DNA from: JAGQPD01 sp020426865
GTDB lineage: Bacteria; Planctomycetota; Planctomycetia; Pirellulales; Pirellulaceae
NCBI GenBank assembly: GCA_041399065.1
Contig: JAWKTN010000005.1
Coordinates: 372,001-436,000 of the forward strand
DNA length: 64,000 nucleotides
Direction: 5' to 3'
The notes below the pieces were generated by a model. The model was not told the origin of the DNA. It saw only the letters and a program-made list of their open reading frames with translations, and made no database searches. Shown here in pieces: positions 51,705-62,200 of the stretch (the first letter of the stretch is position 1; every line of letters starts with the position of its first letter). A program made the position numbers and the translations under genes.

Positions 51705-53066
51705 ATGTCCGCGCCCACTCCGTCCCCCGACCGTTCGTCTTCATCATCGGCTGCATCGGTTGAGCCAAATCGGGGCGAACGCCTGCAAAAAGTGTTGGCC
51801 GCTGCCGGATTTGGCAGTCGACGTGCTTGCGAAGAACTGATCCTGGAAGGCCGGGTTGAGGTCGACCGGCAGGTTGTCACGAAACTGGGGACCCGCGTCG
51901 ACCCCGACTCACAGGAAATTCGCCTAGATGGCACGCCGCTACGTCGGACGCGGAAGGTCTATTATCTGCTTAACAAGCCCGCCGGTGTGCTGTCGACCAA
52001 CCGCGACCCGTCAGGACGCATGCGCGTCATTGACTTATTACCCGATAAGGAACGAATCTTTACCGTCGGCCGGCTGGACAAGTCCAGCGAAGGGTTGATG
52101 CTGGTCACCAATGACGGAACGCTCGCCAATCGCCTGGCACACCCGCGTTACGAAATCGCTAAGCGTTACCTCGTAACCGTCGTGGGGCAACCGACGCAAG
52201 AGTCACTAGATATTCTGCGACGGGGGATCCATTTGGCGGAAGGACGCGTGCAGGTGCAGGAGTTGACCGTAAAGAAACGGGCACCACGACAGACCACTTT
52301 GGAAATGGTATTGACCGAAGGCCGAAACCGTGAAATCCGCCGGATGGCTGCACGCGTGGGGCATAAGGTCGTGGGACTGAAACGTATCGCCATCGGCCCG
52401 TTACGCCTGATGAACATGCCTACCGGAGCGTTTCGCGAATTGACCAGGCACGAAGTGGCGCAGTTGTATGAACTGGCCCATCTACGAGGTGCTCCGTCAG
52501 CGGCAACTGACAAGCAGCCGGCCGCCGTCGAGCGTCCCTCTAGTGCCGCACGACCGACGCGCCGGCCCACGAGGAAAACATCGCGTCGCCCCGAAGGCGC
52601 GCCGCCGCGCCGAACCACTGCCAAGCCTACCGGGCGCAAGTCGTCCTACTCACATTCCCGCGACAACACGGGCCAGAACTCCGAGCCTTCGACGCGAAAG
52701 CCTGGCAAGAAAAAAACCCCGTTTGGAACCCGATCATCGGGCCGACCAGCAACCGGCGGCACTACAGGTCGCAAACCATCGGGTCGCAAACCATCTGGAC
52801 GAAAACCGGATGGACGAAAACCATATGAAAAAAAACCGTATGGACGAAAGCCGCACGACTCACAGAAATCCAACGCAACAGGCGGTACGGTCATCGGTGG
52901 TGACGACTTCGAGCAAGAACGAACGGAATCGAGGACTCGTTCCGGACGCCCGAATCAACAGCAACGTCGCGGCAAGTTCGCCAAGGGGAAGTTCGCCAAG
53001 GGCAAATCGCGGCGACCGTCGACCGATCGTGGTACGCAACGCGGTAAACGGAAAGGATCACGATGA
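51705..53066 (+). CDS. rluB: RluB/RsuA-type pseudouridine synthase with long basic repetitive tail
   Basis: 453 residues. S4 RNA-binding domain (about 25-75, RLQKVLAAAGFGSRRACEEL), then the synthase with GRLDKSSEGLMLVTNDG carrying catalytic Asp125, and EGRNREIRRM. The core ends near residue 262; the last 190 residues are Arg/Lys/Ser/Gly-rich, including GRKP-xxx heptad-like repeats and a GKFAKGKFAKGKS duplication, probably a disordered RNA-binding tail. It modifies 23S or 16S rRNA. Overlaps pyrK by 4 bp. Confidence 0.9.
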   Translation: MSAPTPSPDRSSSSSAASVEPNRGERLQKVLAAAGFGSRRACEELILEGRVEVDRQVVTKLGTRVDPDSQEIRLDGTPLRRTRKVYYLLNKPAGVLSTNRDPSGRMRVIDLLPDKERIFTVGRLDKSSEGLMLVTNDGTLANRLAHPRYEIAKRYLVTVVGQPTQESLDILRRGIHLAEGRVQVQELTVKKRAPRQTTLEMVLTEGRNREIRRMAARVGHKVVGLKRIAIGPLRLMNMPTGAFRELTRHEVAQLYELAHLRGAPSAATDKQPAAVERPSSAARPTRRPTRKTSRRPEGAPPRRTTAKPTGRKSSYSHSRDNTGQNSEPSTRKPGKKKTPFGTRSSGRPATGGTTGRKPSGRKPSGRKPDGRKPYEKKPYGRKPHDSQKSNATGGTVIGGDDFEQERTESRTRSGRPNQQQRRGKFAKGKFAKGKSRRPSTDRGTQRGKRKGSR

Positions 53067-53941
53067 CCAATCCGCTGCACGCAGGGTACTACGCGGATGA
53101 TGCAATGAGTCGCACGGTACCAGTGCTGGAGAACGTGGAGATTGCGGAAGCGACCTGGCGCATCCGATTCGCCTTTCCCGAACTCGCCGCAGGCATCGTC
53201 CCCGGACAATTCCTGATGCTGCGCATCCATGGACTTACGGATCCACTTCTTGGCCGGGCCTTTGCCCTGTACGAAACCATTGACATGAATGGTTCGCTAC
53301 ATGCCGTCGATGTCGTGTACCGCATCGGTGGCAACCTTACCCGGCGATTGTGCCAGGTGCTTCCCGGGCAACGCCTCGACGTATGGGGACCGCTTGGCAA
53401 TGGCTTTTCTTCGCCGCGAGTCGCCGATCATGTGATCATGGTTGCGGGCGGTATCGGCCAGACTCCCTTCTTGGCACTGGGCCAGGAATTGCTTGGAAAA
53501 CGCTCGTACGGCCGCGGGCTACGCGAATCCTCACGCGCTTCACGCGTCACGTTTTGCTACGGTGCTCGCCGATCCAGCTATCTGTCCGATGTCGAGAAGT
53601 TTACTGCGGCGGGCATTGATGTTCGCATTGCCACCGACGATGGCAGCGCCGGCCATCATGGTCTGGTAACGGAATTGCTTGAGCAATTGTTGCAGGATGA
53701 AGGGGACCATCACTCGCGCCGAGTGGTCTGTTGTGGCCCGGAACCGATGATGCAAGCAACGGCCGCGGTGGCCCGGCGATATTCCGTACCCTGCGAAGTA
53801 TCGTTGGAAGCGCCGATGGCATGTGGCATCGGTATCTGCTTTACGTGTGTCGCCAAAGTCAAAGACGCCGATGGTCAGTGGGACTACAAACGTACCTGCG
53901 TGGAAGGTCCGGTCTTCGACGCAGAATTGATCGAGTGGTAG
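53063..53941 (+). CDS. pyrK: Dihydroorotate dehydrogenase electron transfer subunit
   Basis: 292 residues. FAD domain with GRAFALYE and GPLGNGF, NAD-binding ADHVIMVAGGIGQTPFL, and a C-terminal 2Fe-2S motif CGIGICFTCVAKVK...C. PyrK passes electrons from dihydroorotate dehydrogenase PyrD (class 1B) to NAD+. pyrD is not in the window. ATG overlaps the rluB stop (ATGA), an unusual functional pairing. Confidence 0.93.
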   Translation: MTNPLHAGYYADDAMSRTVPVLENVEIAEATWRIRFAFPELAAGIVPGQFLMLRIHGLTDPLLGRAFALYETIDMNGSLHAVDVVYRIGGNLTRRLCQVLPGQRLDVWGPLGNGFSSPRVADHVIMVAGGIGQTPFLALGQELLGKRSYGRGLRESSRASRVTFCYGARRSSYLSDVEKFTAAGIDVRIATDDGSAGHHGLVTELLEQLLQDEGDHHSRRVVCCGPEPMMQATAAVARRYSVPCEVSLEAPMACGIGICFTCVAKVKDADGQWDYKRTCVEGPVFDAELIEW

Positions 53942-54072
53942 GCCAGACCGTTCCACAGCTGTCCCAGCCGATGTGCGGCTTCAGGTCTTCGGGCCTGGCA
54001 CCGCCAAACTATCATCAGCCCGCAGCCGGGAAGGACCCGCGAAACCGCACCCGAATGCGCGTGGCGAAGTTC

Positions 54073-54348
54073 TTAGGCCGATTTCGTCTTGGCCTTTTTG
54101 ATTCGGTGCTGCAAGCGCGACTTCAGCCGCGACGCTTTATTTTTGTGGATGACGTTGCTGGCCCCTGCTCGGTCGAGCTGCTTGGCAGCAGCTTTGTAAG
54201 CATCGTCGGCCTTGGCAAGGTCCCCCTTGGCGACTGCCTGGAGAACATTACGGATCAGACGGCGAAGCAGCGATTTGGTGGCGCGATTTCGATCGCGACG
54301 GACGGTGTTCTGGCGAAGCCGTTTCTTGGCACTTTCGGTATTTGGCAT
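54073..54348 (-). CDS. rpsT: 30S ribosomal protein S20
   Basis: 91 residues, Lys/Arg-rich, all helical: MPNTESAKKRLRQNTVRRDR at the start and VIHKNKASRLKSRLQHRIKK at the end are the S20 hallmarks. Binds the 5' domain of 16S rRNA. 45 bp after the TPR gene on the same strand. Confidence 0.97.
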   Translation of the reverse strand: MPNTESAKKRLRQNTVRRDRNRATKSLLRRLIRNVLQAVAKGDLAKADDAYKAAAKQLDRAGASNVIHKNKASRLKSRLQHRIKKAKTKSA

Positions 54349-54393
54349 GGATCGTCACCAACTATTGACTACATGGGTCCAAAGGTCAAACCG

Positions 54394-55929
54394 CTAATTC
54401 TGACGACTTTCGCGGACTTTGTCCAGTCGTGCCGCGGCGTCACGGTAGTTCGGATCGATTCGCAGCAGCCTTCCCAGTAGTTTTTCGGCTTGATCCCAGG
54501 CCTTTAGTCCTGCCGCCAGGACCCCCGCCCGATACAGCGAAAGCTTGAATCGCTCAGGATCGGCCTCCTGGGCCGCCTTAGCGGCCGCCAGATAGCACTT
54601 GAGGGCGTCCTGATACTTCCGGAGGTGCTGGCGGCACTCTCCCGCTTCTAGCAACGCCACAGCGGCCAAGTCCGGAACCTGCGCCGATTCGTCCAAAAAC
54701 TTTACCGCCTCGGCAAAATTTCCGGCCCGCTTCAATCGCAGACCCAACTCATGCTTGATCTCGACATTCTTCGGATACCGCTGGTGCCGACCCGTGAGAA
54801 TCTCCAGCTCCAACCGGTTCAGATCGGCTCGGCGACGCTGCAGATTCTCGCGAAGTTCTTCGGTGGGCTGTTGAGCCGCCTCGTGCTCGAGCGTCGTCAC
54901 CAAATGCTTCAATCGCCGAACTTGGGCGTCCTCAAGCCGTTCGCGGACTTGAAAATCATTGCCCGATGCCGCCAGGGCTCGGGTCAATACACGTTCGGCG
55001 TCGGCATAGCTTTCCTGCTCGCTGAACAGCTCCGCTAGTTGCAGGTAATTGGCGATCACGGTCGGTTCCTTGACGATCGCCCGTTCCAACTGTTCCTGCC
55101 GTGAAAGCTGTGGCACGGCGACGTCGCCAACCTGCCCCGAAGCTCCGGTCGCGACATCCGCATCAGCGGCCCGGTCCGTGTCAGCCGACCCTGCTTTTCG
55201 TGGCTCTTCCGGTTTGATTCGCGTCGGCATCGCCCGTGTCGGTTTGGCGGTAGCGGTCTTGGCGTTCCCTCCCTCCGTTGGTTCATCGTCGACACCGACA
55301 CCACCAATGTGTCGTTGCTTGGCCAACAACAATTCGCCGATCATTTTTGATGGCTCGGCCAGATTCCGATTGATCTCCTCAATGCGTCGCCAACAGGCAA
55401 TTGCTTGATCGAATTGCCCCATTCGTGCCAGCGACGTTGCACAGTGTTTATTGACCTCGATGTCCTTGGGATTGGCGTCCAGGGCGTTTTTTAGATATCT
55501 AAGTTCCACTTCATTGAAATGGAGCGCCTCGCAGGCCTGCGCAATCCCCCGCAGCGTTGGTACGTCCCACGGATTGTGCAGTAGCAACTCAAGGCCTTCG
55601 CTGATGACCTGTGTCCAATCTCCCCCCGAAATCGCTTTCTTGAATTCGCTACGATTACCCTTCGTCCTGCCCCCCTTCTTGTTGTTGCTAAATTTGGTCT
55701 GCAGGTTATCCATCATCGCTTCGACATAAACCAAATTCGATGGGTCCTTGCGAACACACTGCCCGAGCAGTTCATGGGCATAATCGTATTGCTCCTTGGT
55801 CGTCCGCTCTTTGGCGTGTGCGAACAACTTTTCCAGACGTTTTCGTTCCAATGGGGTGAGTGACGCAGCTGCCGCATCACCACTTTCGGCGGGCCCCACG
55901 GCCGGTTGACTGGCGGAATTGTCGGACAT
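54394..55929 (-). CDS. TPR-repeat protein, conserved in planctomycetes
   Basis: 511 residues, soluble, mostly helical. N-terminal TPR-like units (EQYDYAHELLGQCVRKDPSN, ALEALHFNEVELRYLKNALDANPKD-like), a low-complexity Pro/Ala/Lys linker (220-275), and C-terminal TPR units (AEKLLGRLLRIDPNYRDAAARLDKV). No enzymatic motif. Probably a scaffold; role unknown. Confidence 0.75.
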   Translation of the reverse strand: MSDNSASQPAVGPAESGDAAAASLTPLERKRLEKLFAHAKERTTKEQYDYAHELLGQCVRKDPSNLVYVEAMMDNLQTKFSNNKKGGRTKGNRSEFKKAISGGDWTQVISEGLELLLHNPWDVPTLRGIAQACEALHFNEVELRYLKNALDANPKDIEVNKHCATSLARMGQFDQAIACWRRIEEINRNLAEPSKMIGELLLAKQRHIGGVGVDDEPTEGGNAKTATAKPTRAMPTRIKPEEPRKAGSADTDRAADADVATGASGQVGDVAVPQLSRQEQLERAIVKEPTVIANYLQLAELFSEQESYADAERVLTRALAASGNDFQVRERLEDAQVRRLKHLVTTLEHEAAQQPTEELRENLQRRRADLNRLELEILTGRHQRYPKNVEIKHELGLRLKRAGNFAEAVKFLDESAQVPDLAAVALLEAGECRQHLRKYQDALKCYLAAAKAAQEADPERFKLSLYRAGVLAAGLKAWDQAEKLLGRLLRIDPNYRDAAARLDKVRESRQN

Positions 55930-56176
55930 TTCACTACTGGACGAGACTGACTAGGAAAACACTCGGAACGTGCTAACATGCAACCATTCTCGCTATTTTA
56001 TCGCGAAAACCAAGTCACCGCCACCATGTTCGATTTTTCCCCGTTACTAAGTGCCACGCTTGCCCAAACCCCAGCCGTGGTGTTCAATCAACGAAACTCC
56101 AGCCCGATGGTAGTGAGTATCGCTGACAAGGGCCGATTTTCGCTAGTTTTGTTCCATTTTATTTCCCAGAACCGGA

Positions 56177-57718
56177 GTGAAGCAACTGTCGCCGTCTCCT
56201 CCTCATGATCCTGCGACCGTCTATCTCGTTGGCGGCGGCCCGGGTCATCCCGGCCTGATCACGCTACGCGGCGCCGAGTGCTTGCGACAAGCAGATGTCG
56301 TCCTCTACGACTATCTGGTCAACCCCCTGATTGTCGAGCATGCTCCCCGGTCAGCCGAGCGGATCTGCCTGGGTCGACACGGTCGATCTCGGATCTGGTC
56401 CCAGGACGAGATCAATCACGCCATGGTCGAATTCGCTCGAGCTGGAAAGACCGTCGTGCGACTCAAAGGTGGTGATCCCTCCGTGTTCGGCCGACTGGCG
56501 GAAGAAACGTCGCATCTAGCGCAACACGGTGTTCCCTACGAGGTCGTCCCCGGTGTAACCGTGGGCCTGGCAGTCGCCAGCCACGTCGGTATCTCTCTCA
56601 CGCACCGCGAGACCGCCTCGGCCGTGGCACTGGTCACGGCTCACGAAGATTCCACCAAGCCGGCACAAGCCATCGACTATCACGCCCTCGCCCAGTTTCC
56701 CGGAACGCTCGTCTTTTACATGGCAGTCACGACCGCCGCCGCGTGGACACAGGCCCTGATCGACGCCGGCATGGATCCGAACACTCCCGTGGCACTTGTT
56801 CGTCGTTGTACCTGGAGCAACCAACAGACGATCCGCACTGTCCTGGGCGACGTTGCGGCACAATTGACGCCGCGAAGTAGATTCCCGCCACCGGTCGTCG
56901 CCGTCGTCGGCCCACTGGCGCAACAACCGGTCCCGCTAGACTGGTTTGCTCAGGCACCGCTTCGTGGCAACACGGTCCTGGTCACTCGTCCACGCGAGCA
57001 ATCCGCGGAACTGCGAGATCTGCTCTTGATGGCTGGCGCTGATGTTCTACTGCAGCCCACAATCTCCATCGCGCCACCTGAGGATTGGAAGCTGGTTGAC
57101 CAGGCATTCCGCGCTCAGGTAACCAGCGGTGAAATGAGGCCAGATTGGCTGGTCTTTTCCAGTGCCAACGGCGTGTCTTCATTCTTCGACCGTTTGCTTT
57201 ATCTCGATCTCGACATCCGCCTTCTCGGAGCGCCCAAAATCGCCGTCGTTGGCGAAGCAACCGCGAAGCAGTTGGCTCGCTATCATTTGATTGCCGACCT
57301 TGTGCCTGGGCACTACAACGCTGAGTCCCTTGCCGACGAACTGGCACCGTTAGCAGCGAACAAGCGAGTTTGGATCATCCGCGCGGATCGAACCCGTGAA
57401 ATACTACGGGACCAACTGGCATCGGTTTCAGCCATCGTCCATGAGCTGATTGTCTACCGAAGTCTTGATGTCACAACGCCCGACCCGGACATCTTACACG
57501 CCATGCAACAGGGCCAAATCGATTGGGTAACGGTCACGAGTTCCGCGATCGCCCAATCATTGGTTCAAATGTTTGGCGAGGTCCTTGGCAACACCCGGCT
57601 GGCTTCCCTCAGCCCTCGTATCACCGACACCCTCAAGCAACTCGGTCACGCCGTGGCCGCAGAAGCACCGCAACCAACGAATGCCGCGCTGGTCGACGCA
57701 ATCATCCACGAAAAGTAG
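56177..57718 (+). CDS. cobA-hemD: Uroporphyrinogen-III C-methyltransferase fused to uroporphyrinogen-III synthase
   Basis: 513 residues. CobA part (about 14-250): VYLVGGGPGHPGLITLRG, VVRLKGGDPSVFGR, VVPGVTVGLA, TLVFYMAV. HemD part (265-510): GNTVLVTRPREQSAELRDLL, DWLVFSSANGVSSFFDRL, VWIIRADRTREILRDQL and VTSSAIAQSL. The single polypeptide closes the hydroxymethylbilane ring and methylates it towards precorrin-2, feeding siroheme or cobalamin. Start GTG at 56177 with poorly spaced GGAG; exact start uncertain. Confidence 0.93.
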   Translation: MKQLSPSPPHDPATVYLVGGGPGHPGLITLRGAECLRQADVVLYDYLVNPLIVEHAPRSAERICLGRHGRSRIWSQDEINHAMVEFARAGKTVVRLKGGDPSVFGRLAEETSHLAQHGVPYEVVPGVTVGLAVASHVGISLTHRETASAVALVTAHEDSTKPAQAIDYHALAQFPGTLVFYMAVTTAAAWTQALIDAGMDPNTPVALVRRCTWSNQQTIRTVLGDVAAQLTPRSRFPPPVVAVVGPLAQQPVPLDWFAQAPLRGNTVLVTRPREQSAELRDLLLMAGADVLLQPTISIAPPEDWKLVDQAFRAQVTSGEMRPDWLVFSSANGVSSFFDRLLYLDLDIRLLGAPKIAVVGEATAKQLARYHLIADLVPGHYNAESLADELAPLAANKRVWIIRADRTREILRDQLASVSAIVHELIVYRSLDVTTPDPDILHAMQQGQIDWVTVTSSAIAQSLVQMFGEVLGNTRLASLSPRITDTLKQLGHAVAAEAPQPTNAALVDAIIHEK

Positions 57719-58022
57719 ATGCAATACACGGACACAAATAGCTCCGGCCGATCCCCCGGCGCAAGAGTAAACCACAGCCATAACAACAGAGGTCGAACGC
57801 CAAAACTGCGGGGATCGGCGGAGCGATTCACGGCGTCCCGCTCAAACGGCCCGGCACAATGCGACCCTCATTGCTGAAGATACTCGTCCGATTCGTACGC
57901 AACCTCGATCGCTCCGCCGTGTCCGACGGCGCTGGCATGCTTGGCTGCGTTGGCCGTCGCCAAAGCGTGTGAATGCGCCCGGGACACGGCTGGAGCTATG
58001 TTGCCTGTCCCACACAACGTCG
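57719..58022. other. Short intergenic region
   Basis: About 300 bp between convergent genes. No gene or clear hairpin terminator was recognised. Confidence 0.5.
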
Positions 58023-59075
58023 CTAGCGCTGATAGATCGGCAAGAAGCCGCGTTCGAGCTGCAGGATGGTCAAGTTGATCGCAGTGACATAAATCGGACC
58101 GATGTTACCCTGCCAGGAACCGTCGGCTTGCTGTTCACTTACGATGCGATCGTACAGCCGATTGCGGAAATCTTCCCAGTCCTTTCCCCCCTCGCGATAG
58201 ACCACCTGCGAATAGTAGAGATAGGTATAATGCCAATGCCCAAACGACCGGGCATCGTCGGTGATGCGATAGAGATTGGTTTTGCAGTATTCCAGCATGT
58301 CCGGCACATGTTTGCTGTCGTAGTCGCCAGCATTGAATAACGCCGCCAAGGCAGCCGCCGTAATCGCCGGACGGGATGCACCTCGGTTGCGGGAACTGTA
58401 GGAAATCCCGCCGTCCGAGTTCTTGCAGGTGTAGATGTATTGCTTGGCGCGTTCGATCACGTCCTTTGACACGGGCAGCCCCGCGTTGCGGCACCCACGT
58501 AACCCTTGAACCTGAGTGATCGTGGTGGAACCCTCGTCGAAATCGTTCCCGTCCTTGGCGCTGACATAGCCCCATCCCCCAGATTTGGTCTGCGCCTGGC
58601 CGCTGAAACGGACCGCGTTGTTGAGGATCCGTGTCAGCTCTCCCCGCCGCTCGATATCTTCTTCCTCCCCCAGCACTTGTGACAGGAACAACATCGAAAA
58701 ACCGTGGCCGTATGTATAACGGTCGTCCGTCAACGGATCACCGATCAACCCGTTGGGGCGCGACCGCGTGGCCAGGTAATCAACCGCCCGGCGAATGACG
58801 GACGAATAGGGCCCCTGCGTGGTGGTCGAGCCGGAACCGAGCAGTGCGGTACCGGCCAATGCCGTCATGGCCGTCGGATAGCTGGCCGCCGTCCAGCGTC
58901 CCAATTTGGATTGCGTCGACGCCACCCATTGCAAGCCGCGATCGACTGCCCGCTGCCACTTCGGATCCAGCTCGGCAGCCACAACACGTCGCGGTGCGAC
59001 CGACAACGCGCCCGATGCGGCCAGCCCAGCCAGTGATTTGAGAACCGCGCGGCGCGGAATGTGAATCGACATCAT
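58023..59075 (-). CDS. Tat-exported prenyltransferase/squalene-cyclase-like alpha-toroid protein
   Basis: 350 residues. N-terminus IPRRAVLKSLAGLAASGALS is a twin-arginine signal. The rest has repeats of the terpenoid cyclase/prenyltransferase toroid: SGGWGYVSAKDGND, DGGISYSSRNRG and DGSWQGNIGP, ITQVQGLRGCRNAG. The catalytic DXDD of squalene cyclases is not visible, so it is probably a binding or scaffold relative, a type common in planctomycetes. The start could be 59072. Confidence 0.8.
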   Translation of the reverse strand: MMSIHIPRRAVLKSLAGLAASGALSVAPRRVVAAELDPKWQRAVDRGLQWVASTQSKLGRWTAASYPTAMTALAGTALLGSGSTTTQGPYSSVIRRAVDYLATRSRPNGLIGDPLTDDRYTYGHGFSMLFLSQVLGEEEDIERRGELTRILNNAVRFSGQAQTKSGGWGYVSAKDGNDFDEGSTTITQVQGLRGCRNAGLPVSKDVIERAKQYIYTCKNSDGGISYSSRNRGASRPAITAAALAALFNAGDYDSKHVPDMLEYCKTNLYRITDDARSFGHWHYTYLYYSQVVYREGGKDWEDFRNRLYDRIVSEQQADGSWQGNIGPIYVTAINLTILQLERGFLPIYQR

Positions 59076-59216
59076 TGACCTTCCTGAAGATTGCCCCCCG
59101 CCAACAACGATCCCGGAGGTATTTCAATCAATTATACCGCCGGGATTGGGTGCCGTGGGACGGTGGAAAGGTTCAATTCTATGGATTGTCCGAGCTGCAA
59201 CGGGCTTTTCTTATTA

Positions 59217-62200
59217 CTACCACTGAGCGAACAGGTCGTCGACCGTTTCCTCCTCATTGGTTGAGCGAACGGTTTGCACAGCCAATTCCGTCGAAACATC
59301 ACGGCGATACGTGGCGCGCCGGGCAACTCGCCGCTGAATCGACGATTCCGCTTGCCCGTCTTCCTCCGTATAGCTCGCGGTACTCAACCGCACGACTCCT
59401 TGATTGTCGGCATTTCCATCGGCAAACGTGGCATCGCGTGCCGACGTATCGCGTGGCAGGTTGCGAACGTAGTTGGCAACCGAGAAGGGGGGAGGCGAGA
59501 CGAGCACGGTAGCATCATCGCTGCCAATGCCGGATAGATCGGCGGCGATCATTTCGCCCAACGGTGCCTGTGGCAAGGAGACCGGTTGAATATTGGCAAC
59601 GGCCTGCGATTGAGCAATCAGTTCATCGACAACGCCGATCGCCAGGATCACGTCAACCGGAGACACAAATCCGTCATTATTAACATCCAACAGGGGCGGA
59701 CTGGAAATGGGTGGTGGCACAGGCAAACGGCCGGACGCCGGATCGCTAAACGCGTGGGTATCCAGTTCCGTAATAATCCGCAGGATATCGATCAAGGTCG
59801 TACCGTCGTTGTTGATTACGTCGGTCGCGTCAGTGAAGTTATGCCATGGATTCTGCGTGATGTTAACGCGATAGTCTTCCACTTCGCCGTCATCGGCCGA
59901 TCCGGTGGGCGACAATCCGCCAGCGGAGCTGAAGCGGAACCGTGCAAACGTATCGCCATCGGCTGCGGTGGCGGGGATGTTGATATTGAGCACGTTATCA
60001 CCCGCCAGCAGTGCACGGCTGGTAAACACTCGTTCGCCCACGTCGAGCCAATCGCCGTCACCGTTGAAGTCGACCCATGCATCGAGTTGTCCAGCTGCGG
60101 AAGCCGTCACGGTGATGGGCACCGAACTGCCGATGACCAGGGCCGAATCAAAGGTAACGCCATCGTCGCCATCATCAGCAGTACCAGTGGCCGATGGTTT
60201 TCCATCGGGGTCGGCGGTCACACCATTGCCCAGGAACAAGCCGGGGCTGATTATGTGACTGGCCCCGTCACTGGCCAACAGCGTTGGATAGGATGGATCG
60301 GGAGCATCGCCGTAATCCAGAGCCACGGAATCGTCAATGATGATCGTGAACGTGACATCTCCATTGGTCTGATTTGGTCGGAGCAAATTACCGGCCAGAT
60401 CGGAGATATCGCTGTCGAGCGACACCACATACGTCCCACCACCCCAGATCCCGGCCACCGGCCGCAATCGAATCACATGGTTGGTCGAATCGTAGACGTA
60501 CGAATAACCAACCCCCTGCTCCAATAACTGGCCATCACGGGTGACGGTCACCGAACTGGAGGTGACCGTATTATTGTCGATGCCAATCCCTTCACCGAAC
60601 TCGGCCAGGTCAACAAGTTGAATCTGGAACAAATTCAGGTTCAACGCAACGTCGACAATCGATTCCGCTGGATTGCGATCGACACCTACCGCATCGTTGT
60701 CAGCAGGCTCGAGCAATACGGCAATTGGCCCCTCAAAATCGACACGGTCGATGGCACCACGATCCTTGAACACATTCTGTCCCAGACCGGGCGGACTGGG
60801 AACCGATGGATCGTCCACACGAACTTGTCCATCGATATCAAATTCCGGCGCCAAGATTGGCGAGCGAGCCAATCCCATTGGATCCTTGATCGTGGTTTGT
60901 ATCGCCCGTTCATCGAGCGAGTCGATGGAACTGTCGATGGCCGCCGAGCCATCGACTGGAATGAAGTTGCGATTGGCAACGTCCACAAACAGCGTCGCGG
61001 AATTTGCCAGTGTCACCGCAAAGTCGCCAGCTCGCGTCGGCCCGTTATCGTTGCGGTGGTAAAGCGATCCACCGATGATCGTCGAACGAGAGGTGAAATC
61101 GAGATCGATCGGCTGTCCCAGGTTTGCCAGGATATTGTTGAGCAGCGTGGGGCTGGCATTGTTTTCTACCAGAATCCCCACATCATTGTCCGAGACGCCG
61201 TAAATCGTGTTATTGACAACGCGGGCAAACGGGATGGGTGCGAGTGGATTTGCGGGCAACGTCGGATCGTCGTCCGGATAACCGCTAATATGAACACCAC
61301 CTTGCAGGTTGCCTACCAACAGGTTGTTCATCACCACCGCACTGGTTGCCAGTCCTCCTTCGTTGAGCTCACGCAGCACCCGCGTCGAGCCTGGCTTTGG
61401 CAAACCGTCTGCAGTTCGAGGTGCAACCTCCAATCGAATCGCGTATTCTTCTGAATCGGCAATCCGGTTCGACTGGATGATCAACTGCCCCTGATCGCGG
61501 AAGCGGTTATCGTCCCCTTCGTAATCGTAGGTGATATACGGAATTGTTCCGGACCCCATCGCCGGCAGCGTATTGATACTGATCGATGGCAATGCCTCGG
61601 AGTCTGGTGCGATCGTCCCACCGCCGACATCCAGGCGCATGAAGTAGGCACCGGCGGATCCACCGGGCTCGGCAGTACTTGCATCGTTCGGATCGTACGC
61701 CGAATTTCCGGCACCGCTGACACCGATGTAATATGTGCCATCGGCGGGGGCGATGAAGCGCAAGTAAGGATCGGCGTATCCTGATCCTAATACGTAGTCA
61801 TTCAAAGTATCGATGTTGTCCGGTTCCAGCGGGTTCCAAAGCTCTGGCAAGCGATTGAACACATCATTGTCGTTGCTTTCAAGATTCGCGTCCGCACCAA
61901 GCAGTCGGTCGAAGAAGGTGACTGCCACTCCCGCTTCATCAAACACGCGTACGAACGACTCCAACGTCTTCAACGACGTCGTCCCACGTTGGGGCGTTTG
62001 GATGTCGACAACCAGACGTTGTCCAGCTGCCAAAGTCACGGCGTACAAGTCGACGTCCGACGTCATGCCACCAGGCTGCTCAAGCAATTCAATATTGTCG
62101 CCGATATAGCCACCGAACCAGTAAGTACCGATCGAATCTTCCACAATTCCGGTACCAATCGCTTCATCGATCTGGTCGTTTGACTCCGGCGAGAACACTG

